DNA from: an uncultured Flavobacteriales bacterium | GTDB lineage: Bacteria > Bacteroidota > Bacteroidia > Flavobacteriales > BACL11 | NCBI GenBank assembly: GCA_905181585.1 | Contig: CAJIYG010000009.1 | Coordinates: 62,001 to 126,000, forward strand | Length of the DNA: 64,000 bases | Reading direction: 5' to 3' | Shown here: piece after piece, positions 15,762-24,467 of the stretch | Numbering within the stretch: the first letter of the stretch is position 1 | Layout: every line of letters starts with the position of its first letter | The notes under the pieces: generated by a model | Told to the model about the DNA's origin: nothing | What the model saw: only the letters and a program-made list of their open reading frames with translations | Database searches by the model: none | Position numbers and translations under genes: made by a program

Positions 15762-18588
15762 TCTTTATTTTTAAAATGTTTTTAAAATATTTATCTACTT
15801 CCTGTTTATAAAATGGTGTTAAATTAACAGGTGCAGTTTTTAGTAGCTCTTTTTGGTTTTTTTTGTTTTGCTTAAATTTTTCCAACTCAATTGAATTATT
15901 TATGTAATCGTAAATCCATTCACTTGATTCTCGTTTCATATCTTCTCCTTGTTCCTTCTCCGCTTTTTCTGCTTCTAAGAATTTAGTTATTATATTATCT
16001 AGTCGATTTAGTGTTTCTTTAGAAATGTTATTATTAATTATATCGTATTCATTTTCTTTCATCTCTTTCTTTAATTCATTGTTTCTTTTCGGATCTCCAT
16101 CAGAGCCATTTTCTTTCTCTATTGATTCTAATTGTAAACGAATCATCTCTTGTTTTTTGGACATTTCCATTAGTTTTTTACTGTCTTCTCCTTTTGTTCC
16201 TTCACCTTTTTTAGGCTTTCCTTTTTTCATTGATTCTTTAAGTTGATCATTTAATTTTTTCTGTGCATTTTTTAATTCATTCATTGAGGGTTTATTACTG
16301 TTTTTGGGATTGTTACAGTTTTTAGGTTTGTTGCACGAAGAAGGCATATCGCTTAATTCTTGATTCATTTGTTTAAGAATCTCAGAAAGTAATAATGCTA
16401 AATTATTTGATGAGGTCATTATAAATTGTTGTTTTTCTGTTGATTTATTTATTAACCTTTCTTCTAGAGCTTTAGTGGCTTTATTCAAATTGCTTTTTAT
16501 ATCATTAATTTCCTCATTAATTTTTGATTCAATTTGAGGAGCTCTTTTGCTTAGAGCTAATAATGAGTCTTCTATAATTTTACTATCATCTGAAAGTTTT
16601 TTCTGATCTTTTACAAGTTGAATAAAATCTGGGTTTTCTTTATTTATCTGCGCAGTTTTTTCAAGTAAAATTTCCTGATTAAATGACAGCTTAATTAAGT
16701 TTTCAAGAATTTCTCTTAATGTTTCTGCATTTTCTATTACAGTCTCAGAGGAGTTACCCTCTTGCATTTTTTGCATTTTTTTCTTTATCTGATCAAGTTT
16801 TACTAGTGTTTTTTCTTGAGACTGGCTTGATTTCTTCTTTTTGTTTTTTTGTAGATTTTCTTTACTTTCATCCATCTCCTTTTCAATTTCTTCTTCTAGC
16901 TCTTGTGTCTCAGGTACTTCATTTTTATTTTCTAATTGCTCATTTTTCTTTTTTAAATCATCTATTGATTCTTTTATTTTTTTAAAGTCTTCTTTTGCTT
17001 TTTCTTGTTTACTTATTAATTCATCTTTTTTAGATTTTGTAGAGTCTGTTTTATTTTTAATGTCTTTTTGAAAGTTCTCTAATTTTGTTATGTCATCAAT
17101 AATTTCTTCTGTTTTTTGTTCAAATTCTAGCTGTTTGAAAAGCTCTAACTCTCTGTCTAGTTCTTTTTCTAAATTATCATTTTGTTGATCTAATTTTTCT
17201 AATAAATCTTTGAGCTTTTCTTTTTTATCCTCTTTTATAAGTTTTTCTAGTTCATCAATTAGTTGTTTGAACTCTTCATCTAAGACCTTATCCATTAGCT
17301 CTTGAAGTTGTTTTTGTTTTTCTTTTATTTTAGGGTCTGTATTCTGGGTTTTGTTTATTTTAAATCTATTCTTTTCTTTAGTTTCATTAATATTTTCTTT
17401 TAACTTCTGCTGTTTGTTTATCAATTCTTTTATTTTTTGCTTCTCTTCCCAGTTTAGAGTTTTTTTATCTAGCATTTTTTTTTCAATCTCCTTAATGTCT
17501 CTTTTAATTTCTAAGCTCTGGTTTATTGATTTATTTATTCCTGATTTTATTTGTGAATTAAGATTTTCTCTTTCTTTTTTTAACTCCTCATTTGTTTTAG
17601 ATTTATGTGTAAAAGTTTTACTTTTTGTTGACTTTGAACCATTTATTTTATCATTATCCCAAACAATAAAATAGCTATCAATAATTAAATTTTCTTTTAC
17701 TGAAAACTCTTCCATTTTAAATTGATAATAGAAAGTCTGATTTTTATTTTCCTCTATTTGTATTTTATTTTTTCTTGAGATTATAGAGTCACCAATTTTT
17801 ATATTAGATATATACTCAAGCTTTTCTATCCCATAGTCATCTTCAATATTACCGCTAAAAAAATATGTTGTTAAAAGAGAATCATAATTTCGTTCAACTT
17901 TTATTTTTGGGCTTTTATCTTCGATTATTTTAATCTTAAAATTTACTGTATCACTAATTTTATATTTGTTTTGTGATATTATAATTATATCAGTCCCATT
18001 ATTATAAGTGTTTTCGTAGCTAAACTTTTCTTTAACTTCAAATCGCTGTACTTTTTTATTAGTTTGTATTTGTATATTTTTTGTATTTCTTAGTTTAAAT
18101 TCCCATTTTATTTTACTGCCCTTTGGAATACTCAGATCTCCCAAATTAGTCACTAATTTTTTCTCAAATTTTGTATATTTTGGATAGATTATTGTTGTTT
18201 TTATATCTGTGATTGTTGGCTTTAGCTTTACTTTTACTTTATATTCTTTTGAGGTATATCCCCCAGCATATAGCTTAAATAATTTTTCTTCTTTAATATT
18301 CTTCAGTAGAAAAGAATGTATTTTCTCTTCTGAAGTTTTTAATGCATATTTATTTTTACCTACTAAGATATATACTTTATCTGGAACAATATTACCGTCT
18401 ATTTTTAGCTTTATCTCTAAATCATTATACTGCTCAACCTCTAAAGGACTCATTATTAAATAGTCAAATGGTGCTTTAGGTTCGAAGAAAGTGTTGTGCT
18501 TTATTATTCTTGAAGAACTATCTCTTAATACGTTAGAGTTACCACTAAGATGAATATCAATATAAGAGCTATGGGGGCGATAAGCCAT
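15754..18588 (-). CDS. DUF4175-type protein, C-terminal part (coiled-coil), separated from its N-terminus by a frameshift
   Basis: A 944-codon frame that appears to be the main body of a single large membrane-anchored protein whose N-terminus is the frame at 18525-19058. Real homology seems to begin around SSRIIKHNTFFEPKAPF; the residues before it in this frame are the membrane helix of the other frame read out of phase. The first third has beta-rich Ig-like segments, including IIYPKYTKFEKK and IPKGSKIKWEF. Residues about 320-830 are a very Lys/Glu/Gln-rich coiled coil. Proteins of this type are widespread in Bacteroidota and their function is unknown; a periplasm-spanning or envelope role is only an inference. 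Joining the frames needs one extra base near 18525-18545. Confidence 0.75.
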   Translation of the reverse strand: MAYRPHSSYIDIHLSGNSNVLRDSSSRIIKHNTFFEPKAPFDYLIMSPLEVEQYNDLEIKLKIDGNIVPDKVYILVGKNKYALKTSEEKIHSFLLKNIKEEKLFKLYAGGYTSKEYKVKVKLKPTITDIKTTIIYPKYTKFEKKLVTNLGDLSIPKGSKIKWEFKLRNTKNIQIQTNKKVQRFEVKEKFSYENTYNNGTDIIIISQNKYKISDTVNFKIKIIEDKSPKIKVERNYDSLLTTYFFSGNIEDDYGIEKLEYISNIKIGDSIISRKNKIQIEENKNQTFYYQFKMEEFSVKENLIIDSYFIVWDNDKINGSKSTKSKTFTHKSKTNEELKKERENLNSQIKSGINKSINQSLEIKRDIKEIEKKMLDKKTLNWEEKQKIKELINKQQKLKENINETKEKNRFKINKTQNTDPKIKEKQKQLQELMDKVLDEEFKQLIDELEKLIKEDKKEKLKDLLEKLDQQNDNLEKELDRELELFKQLEFEQKTEEIIDDITKLENFQKDIKNKTDSTKSKKDELISKQEKAKEDFKKIKESIDDLKKKNEQLENKNEVPETQELEEEIEKEMDESKENLQKNKKKKSSQSQEKTLVKLDQIKKKMQKMQEGNSSETVIENAETLREILENLIKLSFNQEILLEKTAQINKENPDFIQLVKDQKKLSDDSKIIEDSLLALSKRAPQIESKINEEINDIKSNLNKATKALEERLINKSTEKQQFIMTSSNNLALLLSEILKQMNQELSDMPSSCNKPKNCNNPKNSNKPSMNELKNAQKKLNDQLKESMKKGKPKKGEGTKGEDSKKLMEMSKKQEMIRLQLESIEKENGSDGDPKRNNELKKEMKENEYDIINNNISKETLNRLDNIITKFLEAEKAEKEQGEDMKRESSEWIYDYINNSIELEKFKQNKKNQKELLKTAPVNLTPFYKQEVDKYFKNILKIKND

Positions 18589-19058
18589 TTAGCAATTTTA
18601 ATGTTTTCTGATAATTGTATAGCTGTTGAGAAAGGGATGGGCTTTATGTTTTTGATCTTATGCTCAATACTTGCTTGGATTAATTCATTATTCTCGGTAT
18701 CCATTTCACTTAGCTCTAGAATATTTAAAAGTTTATCGTCTATTTCGCTAAAATGTTTCCCTATTATTTCCGCAGCTTGTTTATATGTCAGAACATCTCC
18801 AATTCTAAATATTTTTAGTAGTGGATTTATAAAAAATATTATTGATATTATTAAATTAATTATAATGTAAAACCAAAAAAGGAATGTTCTAAAGCCTACG
18901 TCAAAATTTGAAAAGTATTCTAATATTGCAAAGACAATAAAAAATAATAAAAGAGTTAATAAAGTCAGAACCCCACCTTTGATTAGTAAGTTGACATAAT
19001 ATTTTTTTATAAACTCTCGGAGTTTAATTATTAAATCATTATTAAGATTTCTAGACAT
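18525..19058 (-). CDS. DUF4175-type protein, N-terminal membrane part (frame ends early)
   Basis: A 177-codon frame starting at the ATG at 19058. It encodes three hydrophobic helices (about residues 28-50, 58-80 and 158-177) with a soluble segment between them containing LTYKQAAEIIGKHFSEIDDK. This is the usual N-terminal arrangement of large Bacteroidota DUF4175-type proteins, in which the last helix leads straight into the Ig-like and coiled-coil region. Here a TAA at 18525-18527 stops the frame right after the third helix, and the remainder continues in another frame. A single missing base (for example TATTTAAG instead of TATTAAG) would restore one protein of about 1,110 residues. A TATTTTTG promoter element is 5 bases upstream of the ATG. 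Confidence 0.75.
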   Translation of the reverse strand: MSRNLNNDLIIKLREFIKKYYVNLLIKGGVLTLLTLLLFFIVFAILEYFSNFDVGFRTFLFWFYIIINLIISIIFFINPLLKIFRIGDVLTYKQAAEIIGKHFSEIDDKLLNILELSEMDTENNELIQASIEHKIKNIKPIPFSTAIQLSENIKIAKWLIAPIALILIFILVVTLTY

Positions 19059-19063
19059 TAATG

Positions 19064-19071
19064 CAAAAATA
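19064..19071 (-). promoter_or_regulatory. -7 element for the DUF4175-ybeY-mnmG unit
   Basis: Minus-strand TATTTTTG (TAnnTTTG), five bases before the ATG at 19058. It is arranged back to back with the gltX promoter, with only 45 bases between the two -7 boxes. Confidence 0.5.
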
Positions 19072-19116
19072 CAATTTTAATATACTACTGATTCAACCAT
19101 TTTTGAACATAAATAT

Positions 19117-19124
19117 TATCTTTG
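19117..19124 (+). promoter_or_regulatory. -7 element for gltX
   Basis: TATCTTTG, an exact TAnnTTTG match, 15 bases before the gltX ATG at 19140. A convincing -33 TTG at the usual spacing is not visible. Confidence 0.5.
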
Positions 19125-19139
19125 TAAAAAACCTTATCA

Positions 19140-20663
19140 ATGTCTAAAGTAAGAGTCAGATTTGCACCAAGCCCTACGGGACCCCTTCATATAGGTGGGG
19201 TTAGAACAGCTTTGTATAATTATTTATTTGCAAAAAAACACAAAGGAGAAATTATCCTTAGAATTGAAGATACTGATCAGTCTCGATTTGTTAAAGGTGC
19301 AGAAGACTATATTATTGAATCTTTAAATTGGTGTGGAATAAAATTTGATGAGAGTATTGCTAAGCCTGGAAATTATGGTCCCTACAGACAATCTGACAGA
19401 AAATTACTTTATTTACAATATGCTGAGCAGCTTTTACAAAGTGGTCATGCTTATTATGCTTTTGATACACAAGAAGAACTAAGTCAAATGAGAGAAGACA
19501 TGAAAAATGCTGGAATACCTTCTCCTCAATATAACTCAATAACTAGAGTTGGGATGAAGAACTCTCTATCACTTTCTGAGGATGAAGTGAAGAAGCGAAT
19601 AAAAAGTGGAGAAAAGTATGTCATTAGAATTAAGATGCCTAGAAATGAAGAAGTTAAAATAAATGACTTAATAAGAGGTTGGGTAATCGTCAATACTAAT
19701 AATATGGATGATAAAGTAATTTTTAAATCTGACGGAATGCCAACATATCATCTTGCAAATGTAGTTGACGACTATTTGATGAAAATTTCACACGTTATAA
19801 GAGGAGAGGAGTGGCTACCATCCGCTCCACTTCATGTTTTATTATATGATTTTTTAGGCTGGAGTAATAAAATGCCTGAATTTGCCCACCTTCCTTTAAT
19901 ACTTAAGCCAGATGGAAATGGAAAGTTAAGTAAACGTGATGGGGATAGACTTGGTTTTCCTGTTTTTCCAACACAATGGCAAAATCCAGAAACAGGAGAT
20001 ATTAGTTCGGGATATAGAGAAAGTGGTTACTATGCTAATGCATTTATTAATATGCTTTCTTTTTTAGGCTGGAATCCTGGTACGACTCAAGAAATTTTTT
20101 CAATGGAAGAGCTAATTGAAAGTTTCTCATTAGAAAGAGTAGGAAAGGCCGGGGCTAAATTTGATTTTGACAAAACTCGCTGGTTTAATCAACAATATCT
20201 TCGTAAAAAATCTAAAGAAGAATTATGTAAAGATTTACAATTAATTCTTAAGTCAGAACTAATTGTAAAAGATGATTTTTTTGTATCGCAAGTATGTGAG
20301 CAGCTTAAAGAAAGAGCAACTTTTATTTCAGAAATGTGGTATGAAGGCAGATATTACTTTTTAAGGCCTGAATCTTATGATGAAAAAACAGTGAGAAAGA
20401 AATGGAAAGAAGAAACTCCAGATTTACTTGAAGAATTAAAAAATAAATTAGAGCCTTTGATAGATTTTAGTTCAGAGAATATTGAGAAAGAATTTAAGGC
20501 TTATTTGTTAGAAAAAGAGATTGGAATGGGTAGGCTATTACCTGCTTTTAGATTGTCTCTAACAGGTCTTGGAATGGGACCTTCTCTTTTTGAGATCGCA
20601 ACTCTCTTAGGAAAGAAAGAAGTGATAGATAGAATGGAAAATGCTATAAAAAATATTAAATAA
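19140..20663 (+). CDS. gltX: Glutamyl-tRNA synthetase
   Basis: A 507-residue class I synthetase that charges tRNA-Glu. The ATP-binding HIGH-type motif is in RFAPSPTGPLHIGGVRTALY near the N-terminus, and the KMSKS-type loop is KLSKRDGDRLGFPVFP at about residue 265. The family motif IRGEEWLPSAPLHVLLY is present, and the C-terminal helical anticodon-binding part is full length. The insert after KLSKRDGDRLGFPVFP (containing the WQNPETGDISSGYRESGY segment) is typical of Bacteroidota enzymes. Its stop overlaps the start of folB by one base (TAATG), giving a coupled pair. Confidence 0.97.
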   Translation: MSKVRVRFAPSPTGPLHIGGVRTALYNYLFAKKHKGEIILRIEDTDQSRFVKGAEDYIIESLNWCGIKFDESIAKPGNYGPYRQSDRKLLYLQYAEQLLQSGHAYYAFDTQEELSQMREDMKNAGIPSPQYNSITRVGMKNSLSLSEDEVKKRIKSGEKYVIRIKMPRNEEVKINDLIRGWVIVNTNNMDDKVIFKSDGMPTYHLANVVDDYLMKISHVIRGEEWLPSAPLHVLLYDFLGWSNKMPEFAHLPLILKPDGNGKLSKRDGDRLGFPVFPTQWQNPETGDISSGYRESGYYANAFINMLSFLGWNPGTTQEIFSMEELIESFSLERVGKAGAKFDFDKTRWFNQQYLRKKSKEELCKDLQLILKSELIVKDDFFVSQVCEQLKERATFISEMWYEGRYYFLRPESYDEKTVRKKWKEETPDLLEELKNKLEPLIDFSSENIEKEFKAYLLEKEIGMGRLLPAFRLSLTGLGMGPSLFEIATLLGKKEVIDRMENAIKNIK

Positions 20664-21016
20664 TGGGTTTAATTAAAATAGAAGGAATTAAATTGTATGC
20701 ATTTCACGGGCACCTTCCCGAAGAGGCTGTTTTAGGAGGACATTTTGTTGTAAATGTTTGCTTAAATGTTGACACTAGCTCGGTAGAGAGTTCGGATAAA
20801 CTTGAAGATACAGTAGATTATGTAAATGTTATAGAAATAGTAAAAGAACAAATGAGTATTCGCTCTAGTATGATAGAGTGTCCTGCTAGTAGAATTATGA
20901 AAAAATTATTATTACTTAATAGAGTGTTAAGTGTAAAAGTAGAAGTAGAGAAAGTTCTTCCTCCAGTAAATGCTATTTTTGATAAAATATCTGTTGTCTC
21001 AGAAGGAAGTAACTAG
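20663..21016 (+). CDS. folB: Dihydroneopterin aldolase
   Basis: A 117-residue protein of FolB length that converts 7,8-dihydroneopterin to 6-hydroxymethyl-dihydropterin in folate synthesis. It has the family start IKLYAFHGHLPEEAVLGGHF, the strand segment LEDTVDYVNVIEIVKEQM, and the final VEVEKVLPPV. The Tyr in DTVDY and the Lys in VEVEKVLPP correspond to conserved active-site positions. The start is the ATG overlapping the gltX stop. Its 3' end overlaps the convergent glyS by 4 bases. Confidence 0.93.
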   Translation: MGLIKIEGIKLYAFHGHLPEEAVLGGHFVVNVCLNVDTSSVESSDKLEDTVDYVNVIEIVKEQMSIRSSMIECPASRIMKKLLLLNRVLSVKVEVEKVLPPVNAIFDKISVVSEGSN

Positions 21017-22557
21017 GATTTAAACTGTAAATACTTGGCCAGGTTAAGATTCTCTGATATAATTGCTTCCATTTTGTTTAAAGAAACTCTTTCTTGAATC
21101 ATAGTATCTCTATTTCTTAGAGTTACCGTATTATCTTCCAATGTAATGTGATCAATAGTTATACAGAATGGAGTTCCAATAGCATCATGACGTCTATATC
21201 TTTTTCCAATAGAATCTTTTTCTTCATATTGACAATTAAACTTAAGTTGTAATTCTTGCATAATTTTTCTTGCTTTCTCAGGCATTCCATCTTTTTTAGT
21301 TAGAGGAAGAATTGCAATTTTAATTGGAGAAAGTATATACGGGATTTTTAATACTACTCTTGTGTCACCATTTTTTAATTGCTCTTCAATAAAGCAATTA
21401 GTTAGTATAGTTAGGAACATTCTATCTAAACCAAGAGAGGTCTCAACAACATATGGAACATAACTATCATTTATTTCTGGGTCAAAATATTTTATTTTTT
21501 TACCTGAATGCTCTTGGTGTGCTTTGAGATCGAAATCTGTCCTAGAATGAATACCTTCTAGTTCTTTAAATCCAAATGGAAATTTAAATTCTATATCAGT
21601 GGCAGCATTTGCATAGTGAGCCAGCTTTTCATGATCGTGAAAACGATATTTATCTTCGTCAATTCCTAAAGATTTATGCCAATTAATTCTACTTTCTCTC
21701 CAATAATTATACCATTTTATTTCTTCACCAGGACGCACAAAAAATTGCATTTCCATTTGCTCAAACTCACGCATTCTAAAGATAAATTGTCTTGCAACAA
21801 TTTCATTTCGAAAGGCTTTCCCCACTTGTGCAATTCCAAATGGAATCTTCATTCGTGAAGTTTTTTGGATATTTAAGAAATTAACAAATATTCCTTGAGC
21901 AGTTTCAGGTCTTAGATATAGGTCAGTGGCACCATCAGTTGTTGCTCCAACTTGGGTTTTAAACATTAGGTTAAACTGACGAACATCTGTCCAGTTATTA
22001 GTTCCTGAAATAGGGCATTTTATTTCTAATTCTTCAATTAATAATTTTACTGCTTTAAGATCACCCAATGATAGAGATGTGTTTAATCTTTTGTTTATTA
22101 AATCAATTTTTTTTTTCCTTTCTACTACTCTTCCATTTGTTGATGTAAACTCCTCTTTATTAAATTTTTCTCCAAAACGCTTAGCGGCCTTATCACAATC
22201 TTTTGTAATTTTTGCTTCAATTTTTGCTATGTAATCCTCAACAAGAACATCTGCTCTGTATCTTTTTTTTGAATCCTTATTATCAATTAGTGGATCATTA
22301 AACGCATCAATATGTCCAGAGGCTTTCCATGTCTTTGGATGCATAAAAATTGCAGAGTCTAAACCAACAATATTTTCATGCATATTGACCATTGACTTCC
22401 ACCAATAATCTTTTATATTATTCTTTAATTCTACACCATTGGGCCCATAGTCATAAGCAGCTGCTAATCCGTCATATATTTCTGAAGATTGGAATATGAA
22501 ACCATACTCTTTACAATGAGATACAACTTTTTTAAAGATTTCTTCATAGTTTGCCAT
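21013..22557 (-). CDS. glyS: Glycyl-tRNA synthetase, single-chain (eukaryote/archaea-like) type
   Basis: A 514-residue class II synthetase of the homodimeric type, not the E. coli alpha/beta type. Visible elements: an N-terminal segment with AAAYDYGPNGVELKNNIKDY; the class II motif 2 region GKAFRNEIVARQFIFRMREF with QMEMQFF; the substrate loop PETAQGIFVNF; VVETSLGLDRMFL; and a C-terminal anticodon-binding domain starting near LSPIKIAILPL with KRYRRHDAIGTPFCIT. This type is normal for Bacteroidota. A TACTTTTG -7 element lies 4 bases before its ATG at 22557, so its message is predicted to be leaderless. Confidence 0.97.
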   Translation of the reverse strand: MANYEEIFKKVVSHCKEYGFIFQSSEIYDGLAAAYDYGPNGVELKNNIKDYWWKSMVNMHENIVGLDSAIFMHPKTWKASGHIDAFNDPLIDNKDSKKRYRADVLVEDYIAKIEAKITKDCDKAAKRFGEKFNKEEFTSTNGRVVERKKKIDLINKRLNTSLSLGDLKAVKLLIEELEIKCPISGTNNWTDVRQFNLMFKTQVGATTDGATDLYLRPETAQGIFVNFLNIQKTSRMKIPFGIAQVGKAFRNEIVARQFIFRMREFEQMEMQFFVRPGEEIKWYNYWRESRINWHKSLGIDEDKYRFHDHEKLAHYANAATDIEFKFPFGFKELEGIHSRTDFDLKAHQEHSGKKIKYFDPEINDSYVPYVVETSLGLDRMFLTILTNCFIEEQLKNGDTRVVLKIPYILSPIKIAILPLTKKDGMPEKARKIMQELQLKFNCQYEEKDSIGKRYRRHDAIGTPFCITIDHITLEDNTVTLRNRDTMIQERVSLNKMEAIISENLNLAKYLQFKS

Positions 22558-22561
22558 AGTG

Positions 22562-22569
22562 CAAAAGTA
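22562..22569 (-). promoter_or_regulatory. -7 element for glyS
   Basis: Minus-strand TACTTTTG (TAnnTTTG), four bases (CACT) before the glyS ATG. Confidence 0.55.
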
Positions 22570-22603
22570 ATAATTCTCAATTTTAATTATGTAAATTTAC
22601 AAT

Positions 22604-23185
22604 ATGATTCAAATTGATGATAAAATTATTTCTAAAGATATCTTTGAAAAGCAATTTATTTGTGATCTAAATGCCTGTAAAGGTGCATGTTGTGTTGAGG
22701 GAGACTCCGGGGCACCATTAAAAGATAAAGAAGTTGAAATACTTAATGAAATATATCCATTAGTTAGACCTTATTTGAGTGAAAAATCACAAGAAGTTAT
22801 TGATGATGTGGGTGTATCAGTTTTAGATGCTGATGGAGATCTTACAACCCCTCTTATCAATAATAAAGAATGTGCATTCGTAATATTGGATGACGGTATT
22901 TCAAAATGTGGAATAGAAAAGGCAAATTTTGATAAAAAAATTTCATTTAAAAAACCTATTTCATGTCATTTATTTCCAATTAGAATATCAGAATACAAGG
23001 AGTTTCATGCAATTAATTATGAATCGATAGATATTTGTTCTCCAGCTTGTTCGCTTGGTAAAGAAATGAGTATGCCAGTATATAAATTTCTAAAACACCC
23101 GTTAATTAGAAGATATGGTAAAGAATTTTATAATGATATTACTAAAATAGCAAAACTACTAGATGAGGAAAAAAAGGCTATTTAA
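22604..23185 (+). CDS. DUF3109 family protein (cysteine-rich, probable metal-binding)
   Basis: A 193-residue protein with the family signature CDLNACKGACCVEGDSGAPL near residue 25 and further conserved cysteines in NKECAFV, ISKCGI, ISCHLFPIRI and DICSPAC. The cysteine pattern resembles zinc/iron-sulphur cluster-binding YkgJ-type proteins, so metal or cluster binding is likely; no reaction is known. It sits alone between the divergent glyS and the convergent acyl-CoA dehydrogenase gene, overlapping the latter by 8 bases. The 12-base palindrome TGTAAATTTACA at 22590-22601 lies just before its ATG and overlaps a weak TAAATTTA promoter-like box. Confidence 0.85.
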   Translation: MIQIDDKIISKDIFEKQFICDLNACKGACCVEGDSGAPLKDKEVEILNEIYPLVRPYLSEKSQEVIDDVGVSVLDADGDLTTPLINNKECAFVILDDGISKCGIEKANFDKKISFKKPISCHLFPIRISEYKEFHAINYESIDICSPACSLGKEMSMPVYKFLKHPLIRRYGKEFYNDITKIAKLLDEEKKAI

Positions 23186-24356
23186 AAGCGCTTTCACCTG
23201 TGATATCAAGCCCCGTAATTAGAAGGTGAATGTCATGAGTCCCCTCATAAGTTATAACAGATTCTAGATTCATCATATGTCTCATAATTGAATAGTCTCC
23301 AGTTATTCCCATCGCGCCTAGAATCTGTCTTGCTTCTCTTGTTATATTAAGCGCCATTTCCACATTATTTCTTTTACACATTGAAATTTGTGCTGTTGTT
23401 GCTCTCCCTTCATTTTTTAAAACTCCAAGTCTCCATGTTAACAGTTGTGCTTTTGTAATTTCAGTGATCATTTCTGCAAGTTTTTTTTGTTGAAGTTGAA
23501 ATGCAGCAATTGGTTTTCCAAACTGAATTCTTTCTTTTGAATATCTTAAAGCAGTGTCATAACAATCCATTGCAGCTCCAATAGCACCCCAAGCTATTCC
23601 ATATCTTGCAGAATCTAAACAACCAAGAGGAGCGCCTAATCCATCTTTACCCTCTAATATGTTTTCTTTTGGTATTTTTACATTATCAAATACCAGTTCT
23701 CCTGTTGCTGAAGCTCTTAAACTCCATTTATTATGAGTTTCTGGAGTAGTAAAACCTTCCATTTCTCTTTCTACAATTACACCCTTTATCCTACCAGCAT
23801 CATTTTTTGCCCAAACAACAGCCACGTCAGCAAATGGAGAGTTAGATATCCACATTTTTGCACCATTTAAAATATAATGATCGCCCATATCTTTAATGTT
23901 TGTTGTCATTCCTCCGGGATTTGATCCATGATTTGGTTCAGTCAGTCCAAAGCATCCCATCATTTCACCAGTTGCTAATTTTGGAAGGTACTTTAATCTT
24001 TGCTCCTCATTTCCATATTCATATATTGGATACATTACTAAAGAAGATTGGACAGAGGCAGTTGATCTAACGCCACTATCTCCTCTCTCTAATTCCTGCA
24101 TGATCAAGCCATATGAAATATGATCAAGACCCGCCCCTCCATACTTGGTTGGAATGTATGGACCAAAAGCGCCAACATCTGCTAGACCCGAGAGTATTTG
24201 CTTAGGGAAAATTGCATTTTGACATGCTTCTTCAATGATTGGACTGACATCTCTTTTAACCCAATCACGCGCAGCATCTCTTATAAGCTTATGCTCATCG
24301 GATAGTAATTCATCCATAAGAAAATAGTCGGGAGCTTGAAATAGATCTTGTTTCAT
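23178..24356 (-). CDS. gcdH: Glutaryl-CoA dehydrogenase (acyl-CoA dehydrogenase family)
   Basis: About 392 residues from the ATG at 24356 (MKQDLFQAPDYF); an ATG at 24392 lies upstream of the predicted promoter and is rejected. FAD enzyme oxidising and decarboxylating glutaryl-CoA to crotonyl-CoA. The glutaryl-CoA branch is indicated by RSTASVQSSLVMYPIY, CFGLTEPNHGSNPGGM, ARYGIAWGAIGAAMDCYD and TYEGTHDIHLL, where the Glu is the catalytic base. Glutaryl-CoA is the end product of lysine and tryptophan breakdown. That gives a functional link to the tryptophan-kynurenine cluster 22 kb away, although the genes are not adjacent. Confidence 0.92.
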   Translation of the reverse strand: MKQDLFQAPDYFLMDELLSDEHKLIRDAARDWVKRDVSPIIEEACQNAIFPKQILSGLADVGAFGPYIPTKYGGAGLDHISYGLIMQELERGDSGVRSTASVQSSLVMYPIYEYGNEEQRLKYLPKLATGEMMGCFGLTEPNHGSNPGGMTTNIKDMGDHYILNGAKMWISNSPFADVAVVWAKNDAGRIKGVIVEREMEGFTTPETHNKWSLRASATGELVFDNVKIPKENILEGKDGLGAPLGCLDSARYGIAWGAIGAAMDCYDTALRYSKERIQFGKPIAAFQLQQKKLAEMITEITKAQLLTWRLGVLKNEGRATTAQISMCKRNNVEMALNITREARQILGAMGITGDYSIMRHMMNLESVITYEGTHDIHLLITGLDITGESAFK

Positions 24357-24370
24357 AATTCTTTTTTTTA

Positions 24371-24378
24371 CAAAAGTA
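24371..24378 (-). promoter_or_regulatory. -7 element for gcdH
   Basis: Minus-strand TACTTTTG, 14 bases before the ATG at 24356. Its position downstream of the alternative ATG at 24392 decides the choice of start. Confidence 0.55.
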
Positions 24379-24428
24379 TTGATTTTAAACATTATCTAAT
24401 ATGTCTTATAAGATAAATATGTAAAAGT

Positions 24429-24436
24429 TATTTTTG
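24429..24436 (+). promoter_or_regulatory. Possible -7 element for the DUF4271-hemD-rnpA-yidD unit
   Basis: TATTTTTG matches TAnnTTTG, 31 bases before the ATG at 24468. It is less certain because the surrounding bases are almost entirely A and T. Confidence 0.35.
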
Positions 24437-24467
24437 TATTTATAATTTTTAAAAGAAAAATGAATTT

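Noticed and set aside
16719-17674. Long open frames antisense to the coiled-coil region of the DUF4175-type gene
   Set aside because: They arise from the Lys/Glu-rich coding strand (few stop codons on the opposite strand) and encode Phe/Ser-rich sequence without motifs or promoters.
18571-18578. The GGGGG run (CCCCC on the coding strand) as the frameshift site in the DUF4175 gene
   Set aside because: Switching frame there would destroy the last membrane helix; the switch must lie after it, near 18525-18545.
22590-22601. Perfect palindrome TGTAAATTTACA before the DUF3109 gene
   Set aside because: In AT-rich DNA a 12-base palindrome of this composition is expected by chance; it overlaps a weak -7-like box and no regulator is known.
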